Origin: CAWKDC01 sp044445605
GTDB lineage: Bacteria; Pseudomonadota; Gammaproteobacteria; JABCZS01
Direction of reading: 5' to 3'
DNA: 64,000 nucleotides
NCBI GenBank assembly: GCA_044445605.1
Contig: JBIOEA010000005.1
Span: 15,660 to 79,659 of the forward strand
Both the position numbers and the translations under genes were made by a program. Shown piece after piece: positions 53,599 through 62,199 of the stretch; within the stretch, counting starts at the first letter, position 1, and the number at the start of each line of letters is the position of its first letter. The notes below the pieces were generated by a model. That model saw only the letters and a list, made by a program, of their open reading frames with translations. It ran no database searches and had not been told where the DNA came from.

Positions 53599-55245
53599 AT
53601 GGCTAAACAAGTTTCGTTTGGAGAAGATGCGCGTCGCAGTATGTTAGCAGGCGTGAATTGCCTGGCAGATGCGGTTGCGGTGACGTTGGGTCCTAAGGGT
53701 CGTAACGTTGTGATTGATAAATCTTATGGTGCTCCTGTGATCACCAAAGACGGTGTATCTGTGGCGAAGGCATTTGATGCATTGTATGACAAGTTTGAAA
53801 ACATGGGCGCGCAGATGGTCAAAGAAGTATCATCGAAGACGGCGGATGATGCCGGTGACGGTACAACGACGGCGACTGTATTGGCACGCGAAATATTCAG
53901 CGAAGGTCAAAAATCAGTGGCAGCAGGTTTCAACCCAATGGATTTGAAACGCGGCATTGATAAAGCAGTCAAAGTGGCTGTGGAAGAGCTCAAGAAAATG
54001 TCTCGTGAGTGTGCTGACAACAAATCGATTGCACAAGTGGCGACGATTTCTGCGAACTCTGACGAAGAGATTGGGAACATCATTGCGGAAGCGATGGCTA
54101 AAGTGGGCAAAGAAGGCGTTATTTCGGTGGAAGAAGGCACAAGCTTCTCAAACGAATTGACGACGGTAGAAGGCATGCAATTCGATCGTGGATATGTCTC
54201 TCCATACTTCGTGACGAATCAACAAACGATGGCCTGTGAATTAGATTCACCGTTCATTTTAGTGGTTGACAAGAAAGTATCGAACATTCGTGAAATGTTA
54301 CCGCTGTTGGAAGCTGTGGCTAAGTCGGGCAAACCATTATTGCTGATTGCTGAAGACATTGAAGGCGAAGCATTGACGACATTGGTCGTGAATGCGATCC
54401 GCGGTGTATTCCGTATTTGCGCAGTGAAGGCACCAGGATTTGGTGACCGTCGTAAAGAAATGATGCGTGACATTGCTATTTTGACGGGTGCTGAATTCGT
54501 TGCGGAAGAAATCGGTTTAACGTTGGAAACGACGACGATGGAGCATTTGGGTACTGCGAAGCGTGTTGTTGTGACGAAAGAAACGACGACGATCGTGGAT
54601 GGTGCTGGCGATGCGACCGTGATCAAAAATCGTGTTGATCAAATTCGTCAACAAGTTGAAGCTGCGACATCTGATTATGATCGTGAAAAACTGCAAGAAC
54701 GCGTTGCCAAATTGGCAGGTGGTGTAGCGGTGATCAAGATTGGTGCTGCGACTGAAATCGAAATGAAAGAAAAGCGTGCCCGTGTAGACGATGCATTAGC
54801 GGCGACGCGTGCAGCGGTTGAAGAAGGGATTGTTCCTGGCGGCGGTGTTGCATTGGTCCGTGCGATCAGCGCATTGAAGACATTGAAGGGTGACAATGAT
54901 GAACAAGACATTGGCATCAAGATTGTCCGTCGCGCGATGGAAGCGCCATTACGTCGCATTGTACAAAATGCAGGCGAAGAGCCTTCTGTTGTATTGAACA
55001 GAGTCGCGAGCGAAAAGGGTGACTTTGGTTACAACGCAGCGACCGGCCAATATGGTGACATGCTAGAGATGGGTATTTTGGATCCTACGAAAGTTGTTCG
55101 TAGCGCGTTGCAAAATGCTGCATCAATCGCAGGCCTGATGATCACGACTGAAGCCATGATTGCTGATCTTCCGAAGGAAGGCGGCGCGGGTGACATGGGT
55201 GGTGCTGGCATGGGCGGCATGGGTGGAATGGGCGGTATGATGTAG
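53599..55245 (+). CDS. groL: Chaperonin GroEL
   Basis: A 548-residue chaperonin subunit of the 14-mer folding chamber. Visible: LGPKGRNVVIDKS, the ATPase DDAGDGTTTATVLA, RGYVSPYFVTN in the apical domain, and VVRSALQNAASIAGLM. The C-terminal GGM-repeat tail is present. The ATG at 53599 has GAGGAG eight bases upstream; a GTG six bases earlier is less likely. One copy is in the window. Confidence 0.98.
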   Translation: MAKQVSFGEDARRSMLAGVNCLADAVAVTLGPKGRNVVIDKSYGAPVITKDGVSVAKAFDALYDKFENMGAQMVKEVSSKTADDAGDGTTTATVLAREIFSEGQKSVAAGFNPMDLKRGIDKAVKVAVEELKKMSRECADNKSIAQVATISANSDEEIGNIIAEAMAKVGKEGVISVEEGTSFSNELTTVEGMQFDRGYVSPYFVTNQQTMACELDSPFILVVDKKVSNIREMLPLLEAVAKSGKPLLLIAEDIEGEALTTLVVNAIRGVFRICAVKAPGFGDRRKEMMRDIAILTGAEFVAEEIGLTLETTTMEHLGTAKRVVVTKETTTIVDGAGDATVIKNRVDQIRQQVEAATSDYDREKLQERVAKLAGGVAVIKIGAATEIEMKEKRARVDDALAATRAAVEEGIVPGGGVALVRAISALKTLKGDNDEQDIGIKIVRRAMEAPLRRIVQNAGEEPSVVLNRVASEKGDFGYNAATGQYGDMLEMGILDPTKVVRSALQNAASIAGLMITTEAMIADLPKEGGAGDMGGAGMGGMGGMGGMM

Positions 55246-55268
55246 CACATCACCGTCATCCCACGAAA

Positions 55269-55295
55269 AAGGCGCCAACACTGGCGCCTTTTTTA
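55269..55295 (+). terminator. Intrinsic terminator of groESL
   Basis: AAGGCGCCA-acac-TGGCGCCTT, a perfect 9-bp stem with a 4-base loop, is followed by a T-run. It lies 24 bases after the groEL stop. Textbook rho-independent terminator. Confidence 0.95.
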
Positions 55296-55313
55296 TTTCC
55301 CCGCACACTTTTC

Positions 55314-55362
55314 GCCCCCTTGTAAAGGGAACAGCCGAGTATTCCGAGGCGGGGGTTTTTCT
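55314..55362. repeat. Dispersed repeat copy 2 (gccccct...gccgagta family)
   Basis: Related to 12662-12711: GCCCCCTTGTAAAGGGA, then AGCCGAGTATT, CCGAGG, GGGTTTTTCTT. It lies after the groEL terminator and before the next gene. Confidence 0.6.
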
Positions 55363-55391
55363 TCTGCTATCTTTATGAAATGGAGATTCGC

Positions 55392-56372
55392 ATGCCAAAC
55401 CGCCACATTATTACCGCACTCATATGGTGCTTGACACTCACAGCGACGGCCAACCCGGCGCCTATCATCCCCACGAAAGACGAGATCCACGCACTGGTAC
55501 AATCGGCGCAGAAGTACGCGTCGCAAGGGGACAAGATAGCGTATTTAAGTCGATTATTCATTGATGGTCCGAAGGCGGCGCGGATGGAATGGGGGCCACT
55601 CGGGGAAGGCGCTTATTGCGATTACAATTGTAAGCCGTTATATCGATTTGATGCATTTGACTGTACGACATTTGTTGAAATGATGTTAGCGTTAGCGACA
55701 ACGGATGCGACGGGTGACGCAGATTACACGCTAAAAAGTTTCAAGCATCAGGTCTTGGATATTCGTTACAGCAATCCCAAGAAGATTTCCTATTTAACGC
55801 GCAATCATTTTCCTGAAGTAGATTGGATACCACACAACACGCGGCAAGGTGGTTTATTAACGGACATGACGGGCGGCTTAGGGATTGATCCGGTTGAAAC
55901 GCCCGCGGCAGTTATCAACAAAAAAAACTGGTACGCGCACAAAAAATTGTCAGACATTTGCATTTGGGATGATAGGTGCGATGCGCCCATCAAAGATCAG
56001 AAAGCGAAATTGGCCGAGTTGCAAAAGGCGGGACAATTGATTCCTAATGAGAACGTAATGATGTTATACATTCCGGTCAAGGATGTGTTACGCAGTAAAG
56101 TGAATATTGTCGCTAACATCCCGAATGGATCGATTATCCAATTTATACGGCCCAATTGGAATGCGAGCAGCACGCACATGCATGTCGCGCATCAAGGGAT
56201 AGTGGTTCAAGATGCGGCAGGGACATGGTTGCACCATGCATCGAGCGCGGCAGGTGAAATGCATCGCGAAAAACTGATGGAATACCTAGAGCATTTTCGT
56301 CATTGTGGTTTAATCACGAAGCCGGAAATGTGTGTGGAGGGGATTAATATTTTGCGTCTTGTTATTACCTAA
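55392..56372 (+). CDS. Exported DUF1460-type (NlpC/P60-clan) putative amidase
   Basis: A 326-residue exported protein with a signal peptide (MPNRHIITALIWCLTLTATA). Cys91 in RFDAFDCTTFVEMMLAL is the predicted nucleophile. HVAHQGIVVQD followed by WLHHASSAAGEM supplies the histidines. This resembles DUF1460 proteins, which include N-acetylmuramoyl-L-alanine amidase-like enzymes acting on muropeptides. The ATG at 55392 has GGAG six bases upstream and is preferred to one twelve bases earlier. Substrate is inferred from the family. Pairs thematically with AmgK-MurU recycling but is unlinked. Confidence 0.8.
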   Translation: MPNRHIITALIWCLTLTATANPAPIIPTKDEIHALVQSAQKYASQGDKIAYLSRLFIDGPKAARMEWGPLGEGAYCDYNCKPLYRFDAFDCTTFVEMMLALATTDATGDADYTLKSFKHQVLDIRYSNPKKISYLTRNHFPEVDWIPHNTRQGGLLTDMTGGLGIDPVETPAAVINKKNWYAHKKLSDICIWDDRCDAPIKDQKAKLAELQKAGQLIPNENVMMLYIPVKDVLRSKVNIVANIPNGSIIQFIRPNWNASSTHMHVAHQGIVVQDAAGTWLHHASSAAGEMHREKLMEYLEHFRHCGLITKPEMCVEGINILRLVIT

Positions 56373-56373
56373 A

Positions 56374-57693
56374 TCAATTGATTTTACTCTTTTTGTGCGA
56401 GTTATTCACATTTTCATCATGATCATTGTGATGCTTTGTTCCTGTCATGTTCTTAACAACGTCATTTTCTGAACTCAGTATGAGCATGAGTTCTTTTTCA
56501 GCTTCTTTACTCTGATGATGTTTAGCAAAATCCAATGCGGTTTTCCCTGAATAGCAGGTTTTTGCATTGACATCGATGCCGGCATTTTCTATCAGTGGCT
56601 GAATGAGTGTGGACAGATTAAATCTTGCGGCCAAGTGGAGTAATGTTTTTCCTACCGCAGGTTTTTTAGTATTTCGCATTAGGTCGCTTTTCCATTCATT
56701 CTCGGTGAAGGTGACGGTGAGGTGGCGGTCCATCTTACTAAATTGGGGGCCATTCTGTAATTTAATGAGAGTGACGATGATCTCAATTTGTTCATGAAAG
56801 AGCGCAAGACCGAGCAAGCTATATTGGTTTTCGAGGGTTTTTAGCTCTATCCTGTACTTGCCACTTGTACTCTCTCTTTTGCAGAGACCCAGTAAATCAG
56901 TCACCGTATGAAACTGAGCGTTATACGATGCGCTGAATAAAATGGTTGATATGTTTTCAAAAAGAACACTCATCGTTGAGGGGGTCGATGTCAGCATCTG
57001 ATTTATTTTTATTGTTTTACCATGTGTTGCATATTCAATGAGCGTGTCTTGTACACTCCTTGTATCAATCCATGTATCTTTTGCTACTGTCATGAGATCC
57101 AATGCCGTTAAGATATGAATGGTCCATTCATTCCATTCCTCAAAACTGCAATGTTTTTGATCGAACTTTTTGTAAACGTTATGGTATGATACAGCGTTAA
57201 AGCCATTGTCGTTTGTGATCCCCCCTAATCCTTCAGCCAGTTCCACTGCCTTCATGAAAAGTAGCGTGGTAGTCATTTTATTTTTTTCAAAAAAGATATT
57301 ACGTTTCGTTGCATTACCCTCGAGCGCCCAGAGTATTTGATAAAGTGTGATAAACACAGATTCTAGCTCGGTGTTTAGGTCACCAATGGGGAGCGCTTCA
57401 CCTTCAGATCGTTTTATGAGTGTGTCGACGAATGACAGTAAATTTTCTTCAATATTTTTCAATTGGCGATCGTTAAGTGGCGCGGGTTGGTGAGTAGCCT
57501 CAACCCGTATCACGTGCAACACATTATAATAGTTATGGGTAAGGGTTAGGAAACACGCTTGGATTTGCCTCTCGACCTCGTTAGGTTTAGCTTTGGCCTG
57601 AACGCTTTTCGGCAGGTCGTCAAGCTTTGCAGCCACCAGGGGGAAGGCCTCGATCAGTCTAACGATTTGATTTACAACAAGTTGTGGTTTCAT
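56374..57693 (-). CDS. Ankyrin-type repeat protein
   Basis: A 439-residue cytoplasmic-type protein. Most of it is helical and unrecognised. Near the C-terminus two ankyrin-like units are clear: KTLLHLAARFNLSTLIQPLI and NAKTCYSGKTALDFAKHH. A weaker helical unit lies before them (YSLLGLALFHEQIEIIVTLI). The last 20 residues are His/Asn/Lys-rich. Ankyrin proteins of host-associated bacteria often act as effectors; that is only suggestive here. The ATG at 57693 follows GGCGGA; a start 63 bases upstream is possible. It is convergent with the DUF1460 gene, one base apart. Confidence 0.78.
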   Translation of the reverse strand: MKPQLVVNQIVRLIEAFPLVAAKLDDLPKSVQAKAKPNEVERQIQACFLTLTHNYYNVLHVIRVEATHQPAPLNDRQLKNIEENLLSFVDTLIKRSEGEALPIGDLNTELESVFITLYQILWALEGNATKRNIFFEKNKMTTTLLFMKAVELAEGLGGITNDNGFNAVSYHNVYKKFDQKHCSFEEWNEWTIHILTALDLMTVAKDTWIDTRSVQDTLIEYATHGKTIKINQMLTSTPSTMSVLFENISTILFSASYNAQFHTVTDLLGLCKRESTSGKYRIELKTLENQYSLLGLALFHEQIEIIVTLIKLQNGPQFSKMDRHLTVTFTENEWKSDLMRNTKKPAVGKTLLHLAARFNLSTLIQPLIENAGIDVNAKTCYSGKTALDFAKHHQSKEAEKELMLILSSENDVVKNMTGTKHHNDHDENVNNSHKKSKIN

Positions 57694-57770
57694 GGTTCCG
57701 CCATTGTACAAGGATTGCTGAAAACTGTCAATTAACCAACCAACCTTAGCAATCACCTTAACAGTCTCTT

Positions 57771-57823
57771 GTCAGGAGCTCATAGTATGTCCGTTCCCTG
57801 AGGTGCCCCACATATCGTGGGGG
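57771..57823. repeat. 52-bp direct repeat, left copy
   Basis: GTCAGGAGCTCATAGTATG to CATATCGTGGGG recurs at 60674-60725, same orientation, with about one mismatch. The two copies bracket the genes at 57939-60582. No transposase is inside. Confidence 0.85.
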
Positions 57824-57938
57824 GGAAGCCCCCTATTTGCTAGATGTCATACTTTATCAGGCACATTCATTGTAAGTCAATACACAATCTACAGTGTCTT
57901 CCATTGGTGAAGCGAGGAGGGTGACTAACAAATCCGAC

Positions 57939-59537
57939 CTATGTGGTTTTACACATTACATTATGATCTAATGATACAGGGGATGTTGCTGAGGCAGCCA
58001 AGGTTGCGCTGGGGGGCGTGAATGTCGCGGTCGGTTTAGCGGGTGGAATTTCTGGCCACGTGATTGTCAAGAGGTTTTCAAGATCTAGCTCCTTGCATGT
58101 TTTACAAGACAATATGGCTTCTAGTAATGTCTTATCTCTGGAAATTGCATCAACGTTTAGAGGCCCCCATGTTTTGATGGTGTCGATGAGATTCCTTGCT
58201 TTTTGCCCATTTGAGGAACCTTGTGGGGTACGCCTCTGTATGAATGCCTCATATTGTGTGAGTAAAAATGCCAAGATCATGCCTGAAAAGACGATGATTT
58301 TATTGCTCGGCGACATTATTTCCGTTTTTGGATTGGCTATCCGAATGAGTTGCTCTAATAATTGTGGTACATAAGTCGGTGTCGGCAATGCCTGATTCAA
58401 ATTGAGCATTCGGTAAAAACGATGCCAAGGTTTCAAGCCTTGATCATAATCATTGGTCCTTGCCATTTCTTCCACCAGGTAATGGTATTGAGCTTGGGTT
58501 TTGGTTTTCATCTGGCCTGCGAGACGTCCCAGCAATTGTTCATCTTCTAAACCCCACATTAAAATTGCACCTCGGCACTCGTGATCTGCAGGAATTTGGC
58601 TTAAAGCGATTATAATAAATTGCTGCTCGATGAATTGAAATGCTTCTTCAGCGGTTGCTTTGGTTGTGATGCCATCATAGATAGCCAATGCGCGTGCCAT
58701 CATCGTGCGCGTCATGTATTCGCCGATGTCATTGCTAAATGCCACTAGATCAACAAGCCAACTGATAAACCATATTTTTTTCTCTTCCAGGCTCAAGGAC
58801 ATGATCCCATAATAACCACTGACAATGGCTTCAGAAAATATCATATGCCTAAAATGTGCAGGTTGAAACAGCGCAGCACGAATTTGGTAAAGCCATGTTT
58901 TGATGTCATCTCCTTTTTTGTCAATGATAGGGACTTCAACGCCGGTGTCATTGAGCGGTAATGTCAACTGATCTAATAAATTATCTTGACTTGCCCATTG
59001 ATGGAGCCAGGTCACGGAATCAGTGGATACAACTTTTTTCTTATCTTCCTCATTTTTTGCGGTTTCTTCGATCCTGTTCCAGGCTTTAGGTGACATCATA
59101 GTGGAACGAAAAACAGTGGCCCAACGTATGGAATCCATGGCGGGTGCTTGATCTTGGAAAATACGGAATAATCGTTTTAATTGTTCGAGCGTCATGCTAT
59201 CTGAGTTTTTGCAAAGTAATGTACCCAGGTTGCCCGATAAAGCTAAATCTAATCCACGCAGGCGAAATATAGCGCGTTTGACTTCAGGTGTTGGGCCAAT
59301 ATAATTCGAATTAGTTTTCTTTGCATTATCGAGTTGTTGAGAGTGGTGTGGGTTTGCAGAGGTCCAGCTAAGTAATTGAAAATGCCTTTGATAAAATGTG
59401 CAGAACGTTTTCGCATCAGCCGAATCAAAACGGAGTTCATCTAGACCTTCCTTAGAGTTCACCCACGTCTCAATAATGGCGGTTTGTTCTTTGACTGTCG
59501 CGTGAGTAATGGGGAAAGATTCGGGACGTGGACACAT
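57939..59537 (-). CDS. Unknown 532-residue protein (possible RasGEF-like helical domain)
   Basis: A large, helical, soluble protein. AAGGAG five bases before the ATG supports the start. The middle and second half (DQLTLPLND, FRHMIFSEAIVSGYYGI, LMWGLEDEQLLGRL, then ARTNDYDQGLKPWHRFYRML and YVPQLLEQLIRI) loosely follow the order of conserved blocks in RasGEF catalytic domains. This is pattern reading with low certainty. The C-terminal 35 residues are Pro/Thr/Ser/Ala-rich. It lies between 52-bp direct repeats with the next unknown gene on the same strand. Confidence 0.68.
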   Translation of the reverse strand: MCPRPESFPITHATVKEQTAIIETWVNSKEGLDELRFDSADAKTFCTFYQRHFQLLSWTSANPHHSQQLDNAKKTNSNYIGPTPEVKRAIFRLRGLDLALSGNLGTLLCKNSDSMTLEQLKRLFRIFQDQAPAMDSIRWATVFRSTMMSPKAWNRIEETAKNEEDKKKVVSTDSVTWLHQWASQDNLLDQLTLPLNDTGVEVPIIDKKGDDIKTWLYQIRAALFQPAHFRHMIFSEAIVSGYYGIMSLSLEEKKIWFISWLVDLVAFSNDIGEYMTRTMMARALAIYDGITTKATAEEAFQFIEQQFIIIALSQIPADHECRGAILMWGLEDEQLLGRLAGQMKTKTQAQYHYLVEEMARTNDYDQGLKPWHRFYRMLNLNQALPTPTYVPQLLEQLIRIANPKTEIMSPSNKIIVFSGMILAFLLTQYEAFIQRRTPQGSSNGQKARNLIDTIKTWGPLNVDAISRDKTLLEAILSCKTCKELDLENLLTITWPEIPPAKPTATFTPPSATLAASATSPVSLDHNVMCKTT

Positions 59538-59751
59538 AGATACTCCTTATTTCCAAAGAGGAATTTTACCATTTATGCCCGCTATCCACTTTATAAAAGT
59601 ATTTATTTTTTTACGTCGCATATTCGGAGATATGAATTCAATATTAGGAAAAAACTCATTAACCACGGTAATTATATCATTGTTTGCATAGGGGATTATC
59701 TGCGACACAATCAGAAAAATAGCGAACATCGTGCATGCCATGGTTATTTTC

Positions 59752-60582
59752 TCAGTTTGCCCTAAACGAGGCCCTATTGTTGGCAGTAGCGCCTGAAGAC
59801 TCAGATATATTTAATTTTTCTTCCAAATAGGATAAAAATTTATTGATCTTTGGAGCATCCATGTTGACTTCTTTCCACAGCAAAAGATTATCGCAACCTT
59901 TGCGCAATTGTTCATTCAGAGTTGCAAAGCCATGGTTTTGCCTAATATTTTGGATTCGTTTACGCATTAAATCTAGATCGAATCTTGGTTTTTCGTTATT
60001 GAAGAACCCAAACTTCCTCTCACTTTTATATTTATGCACTAACAGAGCGAGATCCCCTGCTTGATCTGCATCGTGCTTTTCTACGATACCTTGTGGAGCA
60101 TAATGTTTAACAAGATCGATCGCAGAAATATTGTTTAATGCGCTGACCCCAAAAGCATTAAATATCGCCACTTCGAATGCAATTAATAGACCAGAAATAT
60201 CTTCACCTCTCTCTAGTGTTTTTGCAACAGTCAAATCCATAGCGTACTTTACTGTAACCCTTTGAACTAAAGGATCTTTCAAGAAGGCTTTAGGTAATTG
60301 ATAAAAATCGCGCCAGCAAAAGTTAAGCATCGTATCCGGCGCCAGGTCAAATAAAGCAGATAAAGTATCGTGGTCTTTCCTGTCACAAATATGGCGGAAG
60401 ACTAAATAATCATGTGCGCATAGGGATTCTGCTAAAGATCCATCACTTCCATAATCATCCTGTGGCTTATAAAGTTTATTATGTTCTTTCAGATACTCAA
60501 TTAGATGAGAAATATAATGCCCTGGATTTGGATCTTTATTGTTCAAATATTTATCTAAAACATCAAAAAAATCTGCTGACAT
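59752..60582 (-). CDS. Unknown helical protein
   Basis: A 276-residue soluble, helix-rich protein with no domain I recognise. GGGAGG precedes the ATG. Notable stretches are HDYLVFRHICDRKDHDTLSA (ankyrin-like in feel but not convincing) and VAIFNAFGVSALNNISAIDL. The C-terminal 20 residues are Ser/Asn/Ala-rich after an acidic LEEKLNISES. It is upstream of the 532-residue gene on the same strand, with a 214-base gap. Both sit between 52-bp direct repeats. Confidence 0.66.
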   Translation of the reverse strand: MSADFFDVLDKYLNNKDPNPGHYISHLIEYLKEHNKLYKPQDDYGSDGSLAESLCAHDYLVFRHICDRKDHDTLSALFDLAPDTMLNFCWRDFYQLPKAFLKDPLVQRVTVKYAMDLTVAKTLERGEDISGLLIAFEVAIFNAFGVSALNNISAIDLVKHYAPQGIVEKHDADQAGDLALLVHKYKSERKFGFFNNEKPRFDLDLMRKRIQNIRQNHGFATLNEQLRKGCDNLLLWKEVNMDAPKINKFLSYLEEKLNISESSGATANNRASFRAN

Positions 60583-60673
60583 ACTACACCTCCCAAAACA
60601 ATTGTTATCAAGTTAACATTTGCATAACTTCATGTCAACTGTAGGCGCATGTAGGCGCAATGTAGGCGCAAGT

Positions 60674-60725
60674 GTCAGGAGCTCATAGTATGTCCGTTCC
60701 CTGAGGTGCTCCACATATCGTGGGG
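60674..60725. repeat. 52-bp direct repeat, right copy
   Basis: Matches 57771-57823 (see there). It is preceded by three tandem GTAGGCGCA units and followed directly by the degenerate repeat at 60725. Confidence 0.85.
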
Positions 60726-60850
60726 ATAAACCGAGTTACACCTGCCTGTTTGGCAAGCTTTCCAAAAGTAGGAGAGGGAACAGTTGGCATAGACAAATTG
60801 AGACTTCTATGGGAGCCTGCCAATCCTAGCGTACAATTTTTTCCGTTTCG
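60725..60850. repeat. Degenerate island repeat, copy A
   Basis: Shares GATAAACCGAGTTA with 62134 and, more fully, CAAGCTTTCCAAAA, a GGCATAGACAAATT-like block, GAGCCTGCC-ATCCT and TTTTTCCGTTT with 63122-63234. The three copies are diverged. Nature unknown; an old element or processing unit. Confidence 0.55.
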
Positions 60851-60871
60851 TTAACTTCCTTTCATTAAATG

Positions 60872-61070
60872 GTGTACTGTATTACATAGTACGTAATAGT
60901 ACACTTCAGCCTGATTTCAATGTGCTTATTTTTGATCAAAGATAGGCTACGATAATAAACATTATCGTTTCCTACGTTGCTTGAGGGTGGGTTTTGAAGT
61001 GTACCGGGGTACGAAAGGGTGAAATTGACCCATTTCTTGGATTTTTGACTTAGTACGGTTCAAGTGTACT
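60872..61070. promoter_or_regulatory. Cluster of GTGTAC motifs and palindrome
   Basis: GTGTACTGTATTAC and GTAATAGTACAC form an imperfect palindrome (60872-60904). AAGTGTAC occurs again at 60997-61004 (followed by CGGGGTACG) and 61062-61069, and its reverse complement ends the palindrome. The spacing is about 100 and 65 bases. It may be an operator array for the gene at 61261 or a remnant of a replication or integration region. Confidence 0.4.
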
Positions 61071-61260
61071 GAATGATACTGCCGAAGCGGTAGGTTTTAG
61101 GTTGATTGATTTGATGGAGCGTATCCCAACTAGGGTGATTTCTCCCATTACTACGACAATATAAAATTGCTAAAATAGGCCGTATAAATCCAGATCAATA
61201 ATCTTTACCCTGGATAGTGCTGGTTATGTTAATTATTTTCAGATGTGAGTGAGAGCAGGA

Positions 61261-62139
61261 ATGTACGAGCCAAGGAATAATAACGAAAGATGCTTGTTCT
61301 CAGTAGAAGGGGACAAGGAAAGATTTTTAGAACAAATACGTTTTGTTGATTCTGCCGTAAGTTTTTTTACTAAAGTATCTTGGTATGATTACGATCGCAA
61401 AAAGTGGATGGAAGCATTCAGAAGTAAATTAGGCGAAACGAATTTTAATTTTCGTGATAACAAAGATCCAAATTCATATAGATTCAAATTATCAAATGAA
61501 ATACGTTGCGGCACCTTATCTTTAAAGGATTACGAATATCCATTTTTGATCAAAATGGCGATCGATTGCGGCGTAGCTAAAGACAAGCTCGCGACTTTAT
61601 TTACCTACAATGGCGCAACATCAAATGCAGAGCAGTATGATTTGATCGTTTTTATTTTTAAATTTGCTGAAAGAATACAGAAAGAGTTGAATCTGTACCC
61701 CATTCCCTGCCTAATAACCCATAGGCAAGAAGATATAATTAATTTTCTAAAGAAAATCAAAGAGCAATTGGCTACCCTTCAATCTCAGCTTGAGGACATT
61801 AATAAATACATCAATGGTCCCGCTCCATTGCGATATGAGGGGACTTTAGGCACTGCTAAATGGGGTATCGATAGAGTAGGTGGCCCATGCCATGCTTTCT
61901 CTTATGCGGCTGGAGTTTCCATGTTCGTCTCAGGGTGTGCTATTTTGAAATCAAGTGAAACAAGAGAAATTGGACTTATACTTTTAAGTATTGGTTTCAC
62001 AGTATTATTTTATTCAATAGCTGATGCAAGGTCGAAGCGTGAGGTTTCAAATAATAGTATATCCAACGCGTTGCAGTACTCAAAAATTAATAAATTGATT
62101 CAATTTGACGCATCAAATCAATCTCCTAGAGTACGATAA
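61261..62139 (+). CDS. Unknown protein with coiled coil and C-terminal membrane hairpin
   Basis: A 292-residue protein from the ATG at 61261 (a GTG at 61249 would add four residues). The first 150 residues are charged and soluble. A coiled-coil-like FLKKIKEQLATLQSQLEDIN follows (about 160-185). Two hydrophobic segments near 218-235 (FSYAAGVSMFVSGCAIL) and 243-262 (IGLILLSIGFTVLFYSIA) precede a basic tail. No family recognised. AT-rich relative to the core genes. Its stop lies inside a degenerate repeat copy. Confidence 0.65.
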   Translation: MYEPRNNNERCLFSVEGDKERFLEQIRFVDSAVSFFTKVSWYDYDRKKWMEAFRSKLGETNFNFRDNKDPNSYRFKLSNEIRCGTLSLKDYEYPFLIKMAIDCGVAKDKLATLFTYNGATSNAEQYDLIVFIFKFAERIQKELNLYPIPCLITHRQEDIINFLKKIKEQLATLQSQLEDINKYINGPAPLRYEGTLGTAKWGIDRVGGPCHAFSYAAGVSMFVSGCAILKSSETREIGLILLSIGFTVLFYSIADARSKREVSNNSISNALQYSKINKLIQFDASNQSPRVR

Positions 62140-62185
62140 ACCGAGTTATAGATCCCTATCTGGAAGGCTCTCCAAGCATCGACCC
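62134..62185. repeat. Degenerate island repeat, copy B (partial)
   Basis: GATAAACCGAGTTA is identical to copy A at 60725, then CCTATCTGGAAGGCTCTCC resembles copy C at 63122. It includes the stop codon of the upstream gene, so the coding end may have been set by the repeat. Confidence 0.5.
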
Positions 62186-62199
62186 ATTTTTTCATATGG

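Larger units (their letters stand above)
60583..61260. other. Repeat-rich intergenic region
   Basis: No gene is convincing in these 678 bases. They hold three tandem GTAGGCGCA units (60641-60670), the right 52-bp direct repeat (60674-60725), a copy of a longer degenerate repeat (60725-60850) and a cluster of GTGTAC-containing palindromes (60872-61070). Confidence 0.7.

Noticed and set aside
55380..55391. Earlier ATG for the DUF1460 gene
   Set aside because: The ATG at 55392 has GGAG at proper distance and a cleaner signal peptide.
60641..60670. CRISPR-like array
   Set aside because: Units are 10-11 bases in tandem without spacers.
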